Shown here: positions 12,801 through 25,200 of the stretch, in pieces | How positions within the stretch are numbered: the stretch's first letter is position 1 | How the letters are laid out: each line of letters begins with the position of its first letter | Assembly: GCA_036937835.1 (NCBI GenBank) | Contig: CM072864.1 | Span: 7,756,501-7,820,500, forward strand | DNA length: 64,000 bases | Direction of reading: 5' to 3' | DNA from: Pampus argenteus | Taxonomy: Eukaryota; Chordata; Actinopteri; Scombriformes; Stromateidae | The notes under the pieces: model-generated | What the model saw: only the letters and a program-made list of their open reading frames with translations | The model's database searches: none | What the model was told of the DNA's origin: nothing | Program-made: the position numbers and the translations under genes

Positions 12801-14730
12801 TTCTTTGAAAAATCAACAATGCCCAAACTTACACTTTAAACTCAAGGGGCTCCAAAAGTTTACTCAAGTTTATCATCTCATCTCATCTCATATTATCTGC
12901 GTTAATTTGACTGACAGTGGTGGAAAGTAAGTAAGTACATTTAGCACGTATGTACTGAACCTGCTCAGGTTTGAGTTGTGCAAAGTCTTAATTTACTAAT
13001 AAGAATGACAAAGTTGAAAATTGTTCCACAACAAAACAAACAGAAGAGGCTCTGAAGACCCTGAGAATTTTATTTTCTATCATGCTGCTATTTTCTATCA
13101 TTAATCGATTATAATTAATCAATTGAATCAATTAATCGAAAACTATTTTGTTCATGTAATCATTTTTTTTATATAAAAATGATGGATATAAAATAGGTCG
13201 GCATTTGTCTCCACCCAGTGGCTGCTCCTGCTCTGGTTTCCCATTGTCTTTATACTGGACCATTTTATTTCATTGAAAGGATAAAAACATACTCCTATCT
13301 GCTGCTAGAGGGCATACAAATACCTGCAGCAGGAGGTAGCTGGGCATCTTCCAGGCTGCAGCCCCACAAGATTTTTTGGTATCTTATCATCTCTCATTTC
13401 TGCTGGAGGGAAAGCAACAGATAACACTGGTAGTGTAGTTTCTAAAGGCAGTATAGGGTATCTTATAGGCTGATTTAAGTAATTTAAGACTAAATATGCT
13501 TAATTGAGTGATAATTTGTGTTTGTGTGCAATAGTGCCGCACAGCATGTTCACACACTGCATCATTATTCCTGCCGTCTGTTAGAAATAGGTTTAATCAG
13601 CAGAAGATGACGGTTCTCTGACACATGACAAACAAAACAAACACAAATACTGCATATCAATACATCTCAGTTTTAAACACATAAATATACCAATGGCTCT
13701 GTTTTAAACATCAGACTGAGCGGTATATGGTGCAGAGACCGCACTGATTTGAGGATAGTGTATTTCCAGTTATCGGTAACGACTGACTGAGATAACACAA
13801 CTAGAAACACACAAGGCCGAGGCTTGTGTTTTCATTAAATGACTGCAGTGGTGGCTGCAGCTGCAAAGAGATATGTGCTTTTGACTGAAGGGTCATAGGT
13901 TTAAAAGAAACTATTATATACTGTAATCAGAAAACAGTGAAGGATTGAGGATTGAATGCTTCCATACACTGTAACAAAGGGACTCTGTGAATATACACTA
14001 TACTGTACTTAATTAATGAAAAACCTTGACAAATCTTCTGCAGTTATAACAGTCCTGTTGAGAGGCTCATTCATTTAATTCACTCACTTTGACTCAGAGG
14101 TACAAAAATGGATCATCATTATAAGAATATAAATATAAAGAGATGCTAGAGGGAAAAATGTAAATATATGCAATGGACTGATTTTGCAGAAAAGTACATT
14201 TTTGTGTTACTATACACGTTTAATTAGGGACGTTCAGGTTTAAACACTGTAAAAAGTGTTTCTGTGGTATGAAGTGCAATCAATTATGTTTAATAAAGCT
14301 GAAGGCTTTGTGTCTTTGAGGGTTGAAGCAAACCTAAATATTATCAGGGATATTAATTCTACACGGGTGATTTGGTTAATATATAGAAATAATATTTCTG
14401 TATTTATTGCATATTTTAAGCTTTGATTAGCTTTATATGTAATGTTTCTGGAAGTTTTTATGGTTAAAATAACAGATGAAAAACAATATTAAAACTAATT
14501 TTGAAATTTGTAGCCGGAAACAAACCATGTTCTTTACTTTAAGACTTTTATTTGGAAAGGACAGAAATCGGAAGCGAAGCATGAAACTTTACGCTGAAGG
14601 AAATAATAAATATACTTCTACCTGAGTCAAGAGTGTGATTTTACTTTTATAAATATACTTTTCTTATACAACAAACATGTTTTACATCTGTTTTGTTTTA
14701 TTTTAATGATCTGGTCCAGGATCAGCCCAG

Positions 14731-15089
14731 ACAGGTGTTACACCGTATTTGGTCACCCATCAGATTCTGTGACCTGTACTCTTAAGTACTTAAGTACTCA
14801 GGTACTTTACTGAGTAAAAGTATCAATACCACAAGTAAAAATCCTATTTAAAATCCCAAAAACCATTAAAAAATAAAACCAGCTACATTTACTTAAAGTA
14901 CTAAAGTAAAAGTAGGCCAAACTAATGTTTAAAACCGGCACTTTTACTTAAAGTAGGGTCATTTTAAATGCAGGATTTATTACTTTTTTTACATTGTGTT
15001 ATTGCTACTCAAGTAAAGGCTCTGAGTACTTCTTCCAACACTGCAGGTAACAGGATCTGATGGGTCACAAAATACAGTATAACACCTGT
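14731..15089. repeat. Palindromic MITE-like element upstream of slc11a2
   Basis: The 48-base arms 14731-14778 and 15042-15089 are inverted copies (41 of 48 match by hand). Pairing continues inward through AAGTACTCAG / CTGAGTACTT and TTTACT / AGTAAA blocks. The core, ending TACTTCTTCCAACACTGC, resembles a teleost MITE family with AGTAAAAGTA repeats. The right end is about 230 bp before the slc11a2 ATG. Confidence 0.75.
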
Positions 15090-15106
15090 ACACGAGCTAG
15101 AAACCG

Positions 15107-15116
15107 GGTCACGTGG
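15107..15116 (+). promoter_or_regulatory. E-box / CLEAR-like site in slc11a2 promoter region
   Basis: GGTCACGTGG contains the CACGTG E-box core and resembles the TFEB/TFE3 CLEAR consensus GTCACGTGAC; ACGTG is also the HIF core. It lies about 210 bp before the slc11a2 ATG. A TATA-like CATAAATAAG follows at 15219-15228. DMT1 is a known HIF-2 target and acts in endolysosomes, which makes either reading plausible, but the assignment is inference. Confidence 0.35.
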
Positions 15117-15322
15117 TAGAAACAGGAGCGACAAAGGTTCGCTTATGTTTTGTCCTGAGGCGGTTTCCTCCTCCTTCACCTGTCCGGTGACTCCAACCTG
15201 ACACACATTCCTGCTCCACATAAATAAGGAAGCGAAGGAGAGAAGATAAAAAAAAGTAAATGATTTTACCGGAATTTTACCGTCTTTAATTTGAAAGAGT
15301 TTGAAGATCCCTCAAACACGAC

Positions 15323-18300
15323 ATGTTCTCCTTTCTGCGTTCAGGTGAGTTTTCTGAATGAATCTTGAATGAATATTTTTTATCAGCAGATTTTTTTTTA
15401 CCTGAGATGTGCGGTTTTTTCTCACCACCTGATATCTATAAAACATTTAAACACCGATTTATAGTGTGACAAAGTTCGTATCGTCCTTATCGTGTTTAAT
15501 GACACGCATTATTTCCTGTGGTACAATAAAATAAAATGTTCCCATACAATTCTCGCAGGAACTTTTTTTTTTTTGCTGTGATATGGGTTTATTTTTTCTA
15601 GTAGTTGAAAAAGTACTCAGAAGTATTAGTACTTATACTTTCCACCCTCTAAAAGGTCACCAGATAAATCTGAGGGGTCATGAGATGATTAACAGGAGAG
15701 GAAAGAAGAAGAAAACAATGTTCTGTACCTTAAAATTGTACTTTAGTAAATATGCTTAGTACCACTGTCTTGTTCCTGAGGCGAGGCTGGATTACCAACA
15801 GACGCAGATTCACTACATATCAGTTGGTTGCAAGTTGATTCATTGCCACTTTACATTAAGTCTCCTGGTTTAGCATTTATAAACAGTATATAAACATTTA
15901 ATAAATACTTTATATTGTAGTTATCAGATATAGGGGCATTTTAAAAATATGTTAATAGTGTAAAAAAGTAAAAACAAATGCTGGTTGCAGCTTCTTCTTC
16001 TTTATCATATTACAGACTCTAACACTGTTGCTTCACAACAGTTTGTTTTATATATGTGTTTTCCCTAAAGTTGCTTCAAAGTTATTAACACATATAGAAA
16101 ACCCACCACAGTAGTGTTTGATATTTTAAGACAAATATTTAGGCTTGTACAGTAGAGTTGATCTGAAATAACACCAAACCCAATGATTATCTGTGCACCT
16201 TTTTTCTCATGGTTCTCTCTGTGTGTGTGTGTGGGATTTAGTTTTGTGTGCACTGTGATCATGCAAGTGACTGTAAGCCTGATATAATTACCTGTTTGCT
16301 TCCAGTCAGAGACCCCTCACCTGAACACATCCACATCTCCTCGCTGCCTCCCAGTCTTCCCACAGATCGGGAGTCACAACAAACTGGAGGACAAGGTAAG
16401 ACTTGAAGACATAAAACCAGACGCACTGTTTGGATGAATGAAATTACATCTTATACATCCATTCATGGTCAACAGAAGAAGAACTCTACTGACTTTTTTT
16501 ATGTCAAGGTTTTCACTTCAGTTCAATAAAAACAGACATTTACTAGATGGACATTCATGGTTCCCAGATATCTTGACAGAGTAAATGAATCAATAAGAGC
16601 ATAATTGTTTTGCTTTTCTAATTAATAATAACTACATCTTTAACAATGTGCTGTCATCATATTAATACTGTGTGTCAGGGAACTTTGTTAGGAGTGTGTG
16701 AGTGACGTAAATGCTTCTGAGGTTGAGTTTCTGTAGATCTTAATGACGGTAACCAGGTTTGTCTCGAACTTCAGCAGGCGAGGTGGTGGAAGAGAAAGCG
16801 GTGATAGAGACCACACACACACACAAAGGAGTCTTCCTCCAGAAACTACATAATGATCCTGCATCTGGTACTTACTTAGAAGAGAAGATCCCTGTTCCTG
16901 AGGAGGAGGACAGTAAGGTAAGCCACAAATCCAAGAAAAGTGATGCTTTTTTTGCGTGTTTGTTTGTCACAGTTTATGTTTGTTTGTCACAGTGTGGGAT
17001 TAGTCTACGTAAACTGTGGGCCTTCACTGGACCAGGGTTCCTGATGAGCATAGCTTACCTGGACCCAGGTAACATCGAATCTGACCTACAGTCTGGTGCC
17101 AAAGCAGGCTTCAAGGTAACAATTCATCAATTCATTTCTTGATTAATTGATTAATTGTCCGAGCTAGAAAATGTCAGAAATGACACATTTCTAAAAGCTC
17201 AAGGTTGATATTTTCAAATTCAACATTTAGTTTTTGACCGTGCAGTAATCTGCTACTTTCATTCTTCACCGTGCTGTTATCTAAACAACACTAGCAATAA
17301 CATTTCGCAAAGGTCTTATTTGCCTGCATGAACAAGAAACACGTTCTTGGCTCGTGCTTGCTCTCAAATATCTTAACAGCACAAATACTGTTGCAGTTCT
17401 CAAAACATTAAGAGTTTAATTTTCTACTGAGCAGCGAAAACACTCAAACTGCAAAAGTTGGTCACTCATTGAAAATGTGAGTCATTGTTTAAAGCCAAGG
17501 CAGTCAGAAACTGTGTCAGTATGACAAAGGACACTAAAACTACAGTTGTTTATGTTATTTCTCATGAGGACTTAATTATCATAATCCAATATCAAATATC
17601 CTAACTGTGAATACATTTATGTCATAAGAAATAAAAATCACAGTAAGTCCACAGTTGGTAAATGAACCAGAAGTATTCATGGACATGGGTGAAAGTAAAG
17701 CCTCGATAAGAGCATGACATGAGAATAAAACTTCTTTATATTGTTTTTAGATTCTCTACAAATAACTATGAAGTCTTGTTTCAAAAAAAAGGAAGTGAAT
17801 TCAAATGGATGATCAACAGTTCTCTGTTCTCTGTTGTCACCCTGCCAGCTTCTGTGGGTGCTGCTGGGAGCCACCATCATCGGTCTGCTGCTGCAGAGGC
17901 TGGCAGCGCGGCTGGGCGTGGTCACCGGTATGCACCTGGCCGAAGTCTGCAACCGCCAGTACCACACTGTAAGCACAAACAGTCCCGGGTTTACTGCAAC
18001 TGCTTGATTGCATAACCGGCACTGTTGTTACAGCCTCTGTAATCCTTGGATTGTCTGATCAAAAATAAATAAATCAAAGCCAAATGATAAACAAATGAGA
18101 AAATGTGGAATCTGTTAAATCCACACTTCATGAATTATTAATGAGGATATATTTCTAAATCCAGCCTGTATGAAAGCTTGTTTGTGAGTCTAAGGCCTGA
18201 TGAGGAAAAAGCAACTGTTGACCACATGGCTCAACGCTTTCTGCCCTCTTTGTTTTTTTCTGCAGATTTAAGGAAAAGATGTATAGCGCTTCAGTTTATG

Positions 18301-21300
18301 AATGGAGTTATTGCATCTTTTTTTAGAGAATGTGGTCATTTTCTTTGTGTGCGACACAGTTGAAGAAGTCAAATATTTGTATATGGGATTTCCTGTCCAG
18401 TTCAGTAAGTATTTATGTACACAAACCGCTCTATTGTGAAGCCAAGAGTCAAGTTTTCATATTGGTCACAGTGATGTAAAGCTGGAAGCAATTCACTGAA
18501 AATGAGTAAGAAACTGACTTCAGGGCTTAATGATCTGTATGCATCATACAATGAGTTTAATTTCATGTCAGTAGTGCAAAACATGGGTACACATAACTCG
18601 CTGTGTATGTTCACAAATCCTATACATGATTCAAAAATGCAGATATATTAAAGCCATATACGATTCAGAACGATTTGAATTATAAACATTTGCATTGAAA
18701 TATTTTAAATAAAAAACAAAAACATCTGTGTAAATAAATGTGGTTTAAATTCCCGTAACTGAAAAACTGAAACTCTTTTTTCTTTTTTCTTTTTTTGCCC
18801 ACAAATCCACAAATATGAGTTTCCACATCTGAACTTTTCTTTCTTAGATCAAGTGACTGATGGAACATAAACTGATAGGACAGAGATTGAAATTTCTTTT
18901 AATATTTTTTAATATCTGAAAATGGTCAAATGAATCTGAAAACACGTTGTTTTTTTTTTGATATTAGACACTTAAATTATATTTCTGAATTTGTGAACTT
19001 TAGTTTAAAAAGTCCTCTACTTTAAATTACCCTCAAAGGCCACATTTTCAAGAGGAAATATTTAAACCACATAAATGTCATAAATGAATGAGTATGTATG
19101 TGTGTGTGTGTGTGCGTATTGTTGAAAACAGAATCATAGTCATAATTAGTTTTACATATATTTGACTTTCCATCACAACAGGAATCACCACACAACATTG
19201 CAGTCATATGCACACAAGACTAACCGTTGTGTCTTCTGTCCAGGTGCCTCGTATCATCCTGTGGTTGATGGTGGAGGTGGCGATCATTGGCTCAGACATG
19301 CAGGAGGTCATTGGCTGCGCCATCGCGTTCAACCTCCTCTCCTCTGGCAGGTGGAGTTTAACAGACACGACATCAGTTTAAGGGCCGCTGGGACAGAACC
19401 ACAGTGTTTTAAAATGGCATCAGGTTTTTCAACTGTATGTATGTGTTCACTGACAGGATACCTTTGTGGGGCGGTGTCCTCATCACCATCTTCGACACAT
19501 TTTTCTTCCTCTTCTTGGATAAGTACGGTAGGTTGTGGTCGTATTCTGTTGTTGCATCATTTTCAAAGTGACAGTGAATTTTAAAGTGTCTTTTTATTTC
19601 CTTCTCTGCAGGCCTGAGGAAGCTGGAGGCCTTTTTTGGTTTTCTCATCACTATCATGGCCATTACCTTTGGATATGAGGTACAAACATATATCTGAATG
19701 TGTAATTCTATCTAACACGTTTTTTGGTGAACATATGCAGATGTCACAGAGTCAGTTATTGCTCAGTTTAACAATTATAGAGCTGATTTTAAGCAGCAAG
19801 GTACTTAACGGTGTGTTTTGAAGCAAATCAACTCTTTTCTAAATGTAAAGTGTTAATTAAAAATTTGTTTCATTCCATTATCAAATATATTATTAAAAAA
19901 AATATATATATCTTTACACACAATCAAACACGGCTTCCTTTATTCACCCATGTCTGTGTCTGGGTGTCAATGAACCAGAATTAGAGTTACACAGTTTATC
20001 GAGCAAAAGAGGAATATGATGAGATAGTCAGGCCGTAGCAGGCGAGGTGGAAGTCTAGAGGAGAAGGGTGATCGGGGGAGTGGTGTCGGCAGGCTGGCTT
20101 GGAGGGTGCGGTCCACACACTGGCTCTCACAGGCATGTCCTGAGTTGACTGGACAGGTTTCTGAAGCAGAGAAGTCAGGTTAGTGAGTCAAAAACAAATT
20201 TGGCGTTATTAGTTTTGCGCTAGAAGGCTGGTACATACAAGTACTTCACAACGAAAATACAGTGATATACAATATGATATAATGTGAAACATTAAAATAC
20301 AAAGAAAGAGTTTCGCTTTTTTTTGGAAAACAGCAATAAATATTCTTGCTTTCTGATGATATGGGCATGTATGATAGCTGTTGAGTTATTGTACCATCAA
20401 CCTGCGAACTGGTCCTTTAAATTTCTTACTACACATCAAACTCCTGCTCACTTAGTTTCAATCACTGATGCTGTAAAATCTGGTTAAACATTGTGTATCC
20501 AGACTTGTGTATCCTCTGCTGCTTCTCTGCCAGTATGTGACAGTGAGTCCAGACCAAGGCCAGCTGCTGATGGGGATGTTTGTGCCATACTGCCAGGGCT
20601 GCGGGCCGGTCCAGCTGGCGCAGGCCGTTGGCATCGTGGGAGCCGTCATCATGCCTCACAACATTTACCTCCACTCTGCTCTCGTAAAGGTGCAATCAAC
20701 TGCTGGGTAGATATGACGTTTCCCCTTTATGTATGAATCAACTAATCAGCGCGTCCAAACGTCCTTTTTCAGTCTCGAGAAGTGGATCGATCGAACAAAA
20801 AAGAAGTCAAAGAGGCCAACAAATATTTCTTCATCGAGTCGACCATCGCGCTCTTTATCTCTTTCCTCATCAATGTGTTTGTGGTGGCGGTTTTCGCCGA
20901 GGCGTTCTACGGACGCACGAACACAGAGGTGGTGAGTATTTCAGCTCTCGGTCATCTGGCAAGAGTGAAATTTCACTTCACAAATGTGCGTTTATTTCTT
21001 CGGCTGCTGTGCTACAGGTGTTTGTATTTTTTTTAATTCCAGCATAAAGTCTGCACTCAGACAGGAAGTCCTCATTCGAATCTTTTCCCTATGAACAATG
21101 AAACTCTGGAGGTGGACATCTACAAAGGAGTGAGTTTAAAGATTCTTTTTTTTACAGTTTTTTTTATTTGAGATTATCTTCACACAATCATCACCTTATG
21201 TTATTCTGAGCTGCAGCAATAAGAGAGTAAAAAGCATCGACACTCTGGAGAATCCCTTCGAGAAAGAAAAAACACTTTGAGCAATCGAAAAGCAGCTTCA

Positions 21301-23084
21301 ATCATCATTCATCCTGTATTTTGTGTCGTAAAACTACGCCTCTGTTTATAAGAAGCTCCGATTCAAAACCAGTAATAAATAAAGTAATTCTACTACTATA
21401 AAATATCTATCACTTATCACTTTATTGTATACTAGATCTACGTATTATACGTCCAGCAGCAACAGGAGCATTCATTTAGAGCTTTAGAGCTGATGAGTTA
21501 GTCCAGTATTCACTATCTTTCAGCTGTTTCCTTCTTCTGAGAGAAATATCTGGCTCTTGAGCTGCTAAATGTTCCACTATAATCACCAGTTAGTCGTTGA
21601 CTGTCTGTGTTTGCTGTTTGGTGCTGATCAGCTGTTTAGAGCCAACATTGACAACAATCATAGTTAAATTTCTCTTGTTTTTAATGGAAGCATGATAGAT
21701 TTATACTGGTTTTCTGGTGAATATGTTGTTGGTTTTGTTGACTGTTTGCAGGGAGTGGTGCTGGGCTGTTTCTTTGGCCCCGCCGCGCTCTACATCTGGG
21801 CCTTGGGGATCCTTGCAGCTGGACAGAGCTCCACCATGACTGGAACGTACTCTGGCCAGTTTGTCATGGAGGTCAGTAGCGAAGGGAGGAATAAGTAGTG
21901 TGCACACATACTGACACGCACACATAGTGTAGAAATATTAACCCTGTCCTTTAGTTTCATGACAGATGTTTTCTCCTTTCAGATTTTCTGACTTTAGCCT
22001 TTTGGTATGTTTACATCACAACCTTTCGTGTGTAATTTATCTTAATTAGTTTTAAGTGAGGTCATTATATGTAGCAGCACACTATTTGCTTTGTTTAAAC
22101 GGTAGGAAAGGAGTGCAGCTTTCTTCTAAATGACAGCGTGATGTGTTCTCCTGCCCCTCAGGGTTTCTTGAACCTGCGCTGGTCGCGATTCGCTCGGGTG
22201 TTGTTGACCCGCTCCCTCGCCATCACTCCCACCCTGCTGGTGGCCATCTTCCAGGACACGCAGCACCTGACGGGCATGAACGACTTCCTCAACGTGCTGC
22301 AGAGCATGCAGGTCATCCAAGCACACACATAATGCAAAACTTTTCCCTTTATAAAAGGTCTTTTCAACCTGGGATTTTTTTTGTGTACAGTAAGAAAATA
22401 TCTGTTTTTTTTATTTCTGATGTGAAGTATCTTTTCCTCCTCTCACAGTTGCCATTTGCCCTCATTCCCATCCTAACCTTCACCAGTTTGCCGTCTCTCA
22501 TGAATGAGTTTGCCAACGGATTGTGAGTTTATCTTGATCATAAGAAACAAATTAAAACGGATACCGCTCTGATGGTTGAACGCGTTTGTTCTCTTCTTCC
22601 TGCAGGGTGTTTAAGATCGGAGGAGGGCTGGTGATCCTGTTCGTGTGCGCCATCAACGCGTACTTCGTCGTGGTTTACGTGACTGCGCTCAACAGTGTGT
22701 GGCTGTATGTGCTGGCAGCGTTCCTCTCCATAGCGTACCTGACATTTGTGGGATATTTGGTAGGTAACAACACCGATGTGGTTGAGCTTTAATACTACTC
22801 AGACAGTTAACAATTAAAACTATTATGATACACCTTAAATCAAATATGCAATCTTCATCTAATAGACAAATCAAAATAATTTTAATCTTTCCGTATCTTT
22901 TGTTTGTTTTATAAGTCACATGTAACAACAAAAAAAAAGTCAATATTGAATCTTTCTGTTTCTGTCTGTGCTGCAGTCGTGGTTATGCCTGATAGCTTTG
23001 GGAGTGTCCTGCCTGGATCCGACCGCCAGGAGAGGAAACGACACGACCATCCTGATCGAGCGGCAGTTGGAGTCTGACTCCTGA
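15323..23084 (+). CDS. slc11a2: SLC11A2 (DMT1/NRAMP2), proton-coupled divalent metal transporter (16 coding exons)
   Basis: Exons: 15323-15344, 16306-16395, 16778-16917, 16993-17115, 17849-17968, 19244-19350, 19457-19527, 19612-19679, 20534-20689, 20773-20931, 21043-21129, 21752-21871, 22162-22311, 22449-22522, 22606-22759, 22977-23084. Phases agree and give about 582 residues (human about 561-568). The protein imports Fe2+ and Mn2+ with H+ at the plasma membrane and endosomes. Metal-site motifs are intact: DPGN (108-111) in TM1 and MPHN (287-290) in TM6. The conserved GQSSTMTGTYSGQF loop starts near 405. N371 lies in an NET glycosylation site in the luminal loop. Several positions resemble SLC11A1 (SREVDR, FPMNN, MPHNIYLHS), but synteny and overall match favour SLC11A2. 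The N-terminus (exons 1-3) is divergent and least certain. It contains a CA-repeat-encoded THTHK. The C-terminus ends IERQLESDS, unlike human isoforms. Confidence 0.93.
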
Positions 23085-23736
23085 ATCAAATGTGCTGGAT
23101 GTTTGTCTCAAAGGTGCAGCTGTGTCCAACCTAACTGACCTTTTTACTGTTTCGTTCCAGCACGTTTAGTCATCTTTAGTGCAGGTTTTTATTTATTTTT
23201 CGATTATTAATCAAGAAATTTTAGCTGACGGTATGAATGTTACTGTCTGTGCACGCAGTCACATCCGTTTTACCAAATTTAAAGGTTTACAGACAAGGTA
23301 TCCGAAGGTATCTGAAAAGTCTGAGAAGGTATTTAAATATGTCTTAATTTATACAATTATAAAATTTTGGATCATTAGACCTGCAGCAGACACCGTCGCT
23401 ACTGCTAGCTGCGACTCATAACGTGCAAGTGTTGTGTTTGATTATTTCAGTTAATCCATTCATCCATTTTTTTGATACTTATCTGGGTCACATTGGTTTA
23501 ATGAACTATATCATTAGTGTCCAAAGGAGCACTAAAAAAGATGTGATGTACTAATATGTATAATTCTAGGCTGCATCGTCCCTGCTGGTTCTATCGTTCT
23601 ATCATAACTATCATTAGGGATAGTTCAGATTTTTGGAAGTGGGGTTGTATGAGCTACTTAACCATAGTCACTTTATTAGCTGCAGTCGATTCCTCCACCA
23701 CAAAACTTCTAGAAATCCTAGAAATGTTGCAAATGT
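23085..23736 (+). other. slc11a2 3' UTR and degenerate repeat
   Basis: Noncoding. No CAGUGN loop with a paired 5-bp stem and bulged C (iron-responsive element) was found by eye. From about 23612 a segment (GGGATAGTTCAGATTTTTGG, AGTGGGGTTGTATGAG) resembles another teleost MITE, truncated. The only nearby AATAAA (23936-23941) is inside the following element. Confidence 0.5.
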
Positions 23737-24263
23737 TAAAGGATAGGTTCGCAATTTTTTAAGGTTGTTTTAAAACATCAGGTGTCCACATCATTGCTCG
23801 CTGTAATCATTCGTCCAGGTCATACTGACCGTTAGAAGATCTCCGATCTCCCAAATGTGCTCAGCAAATGTCAGTGACAAGGGACAAAATCCAATGTCCT
23901 CATTTTGAGGAAAAAAATGTATCTAAAAGTTTGAGAATAAAGAATTATGATAATAACGTGAGGCTTTATTGTATATCTGCCACAGTTACAGTCTTTGTTA
24001 GGTTAAAATTCCTCCTTTATGTGTTGTGTTTTCCTGTTCAGTTGCAAGGAATGAAACCTCATTTTAGCTACAGATAAACATTTAAATACAGCACTGAAGG
24101 AAGGCTGTGAATTTGTCCACCATCGCTTACATTATGAAGGGGTTTTCTATCAAATCAGTATGAACAAGAGGAACGATTACAGCAAGAAAAAACCACGTTT
24201 ACATGTTCATTTGGGCACTGTTGTTTTAGGACAGACTTGAAAAGTTGTGAACCTGTTCTTTAA
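23737..24263. mobile_element. 527-bp MITE-like element with terminal inverted repeats
   Basis: The left end TAAAGGATAGGTTCGCAATT and the right end (read inverted, TAAAGAACAGGTTCACAACT) are imperfect terminal inverted repeats of about 26 bp. No transposase frame is present. A left-end fragment of the same family (TTAAAGGATAGGTACACAAT) recurs at about 39119-39230. Flanking target-site duplications were not resolved. Confidence 0.75.
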
Positions 24264-24612
24264 TCAGCTATTTATAAATGGATTGTGGTATTTAAGCGCA
24301 GCTGCAGCCATTTTTCTGGAAAGTGTGTGGTCAAACAGTCCACTGGAGGGGTTTCCCTGATGGGATAAAGAGCTTAAAAGAGAAAGCAAAGTACCGGTAA
24401 ACGCCGTGCTTGGAAATTCCTTCATAAAGGGTGGCTTGTCAGAAAGTGATACCAAAACTTCTACCTCAGTTATTTACAAAGCATGACATATAGTACACAG
24501 CACTACCTCCGTGCAGTTAGTCTTGTGGCCACAGGGAGGCTCTGCAGGCTGCAAGAGGATACTGCTCAGATACAGTATATGTCTCACCACCAGAACTGCT
24601 CAACATAGTCAA

Positions 24613-24636
24613 CACAACACACACACACACACACAC
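24613..24636. repeat. (CA)n microsatellite
   Basis: A short perfect AC run in the slc11a2-ctdsp2 intergenic region. Confidence 0.9.
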
Positions 24637-25164
24637 TATGACATGGTGTGTTTCATCATGTTTTATGTGTTGTCACAGTTTACACAGAAACGGTGTTATT
24701 GCAGTGGACAAAACAAATGAAAATCTTTGCATTTTGACTCTCGTCCTCCCTTACATTTCAGTGGATTACATGTGGATGTTTGTTATGCCTGTGGTGGCGG
24801 TGTGTCTAAAGAGTTGCAACTATTGTGTAACTGCAAGCAGGCACTGCTGGTTTCTGTGTTGCTTGAATTCCAGTCCCGAAGTGCTTCAGCGTTTGCAAAG
24901 CTGAGAAGAGGCGGATGGACAGGTTTTTCTTTGCATTGTGGCGGGGTAACTTTTTTTTTTTTTTTTATATCCTCCTGTCATGGAGGCAGAGTTATGTAGG
25001 AGGCAGAGTTATGTAACAGGAGAGAGTCTCCCCACCGCCCCTCTCTGTTTTTGTTTTTCTCAATGAGCCAATGTCTCCCTGTCTAGGCCTCACAGCCTGT
25101 CCAGTAGGCCCCTTTCCTGGAAACATAGGCTAGCAGAGGCCACTCAGGGGCAGGCCTGCGAGGT

Positions 25165-25200
25165 GGGAGGGGAGGGATGGGAGGGAGGGAGTTGGGGGGG
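25165..25200 (+). repeat. G-quadruplex-like G tract, intergenic
   Basis: Six or more runs of three or more G with one- or two-base spacers, ending in a seven-G run. It lies in a GC-rich intergenic block. Confidence 0.75.

Larger units (their letters stand above)
11860..14730. other. marchf9-slc11a2 intergenic region
   Basis: No coding exon was recognised on either strand. It holds repeat copy D with a long TG tract, AGTA/TACTTAA-type fragments (near 12915 and 14785) and an ATTAATCGATTA-type fragment (13090-13150). The rest is AT-rich with no evident structure. Confidence 0.6.

Noticed and set aside
23860..24780. CAGTG motifs as possible iron-responsive elements
   Set aside because: The five bases on either side of each CAGTGN loop do not pair, and no bulged C is positioned correctly.
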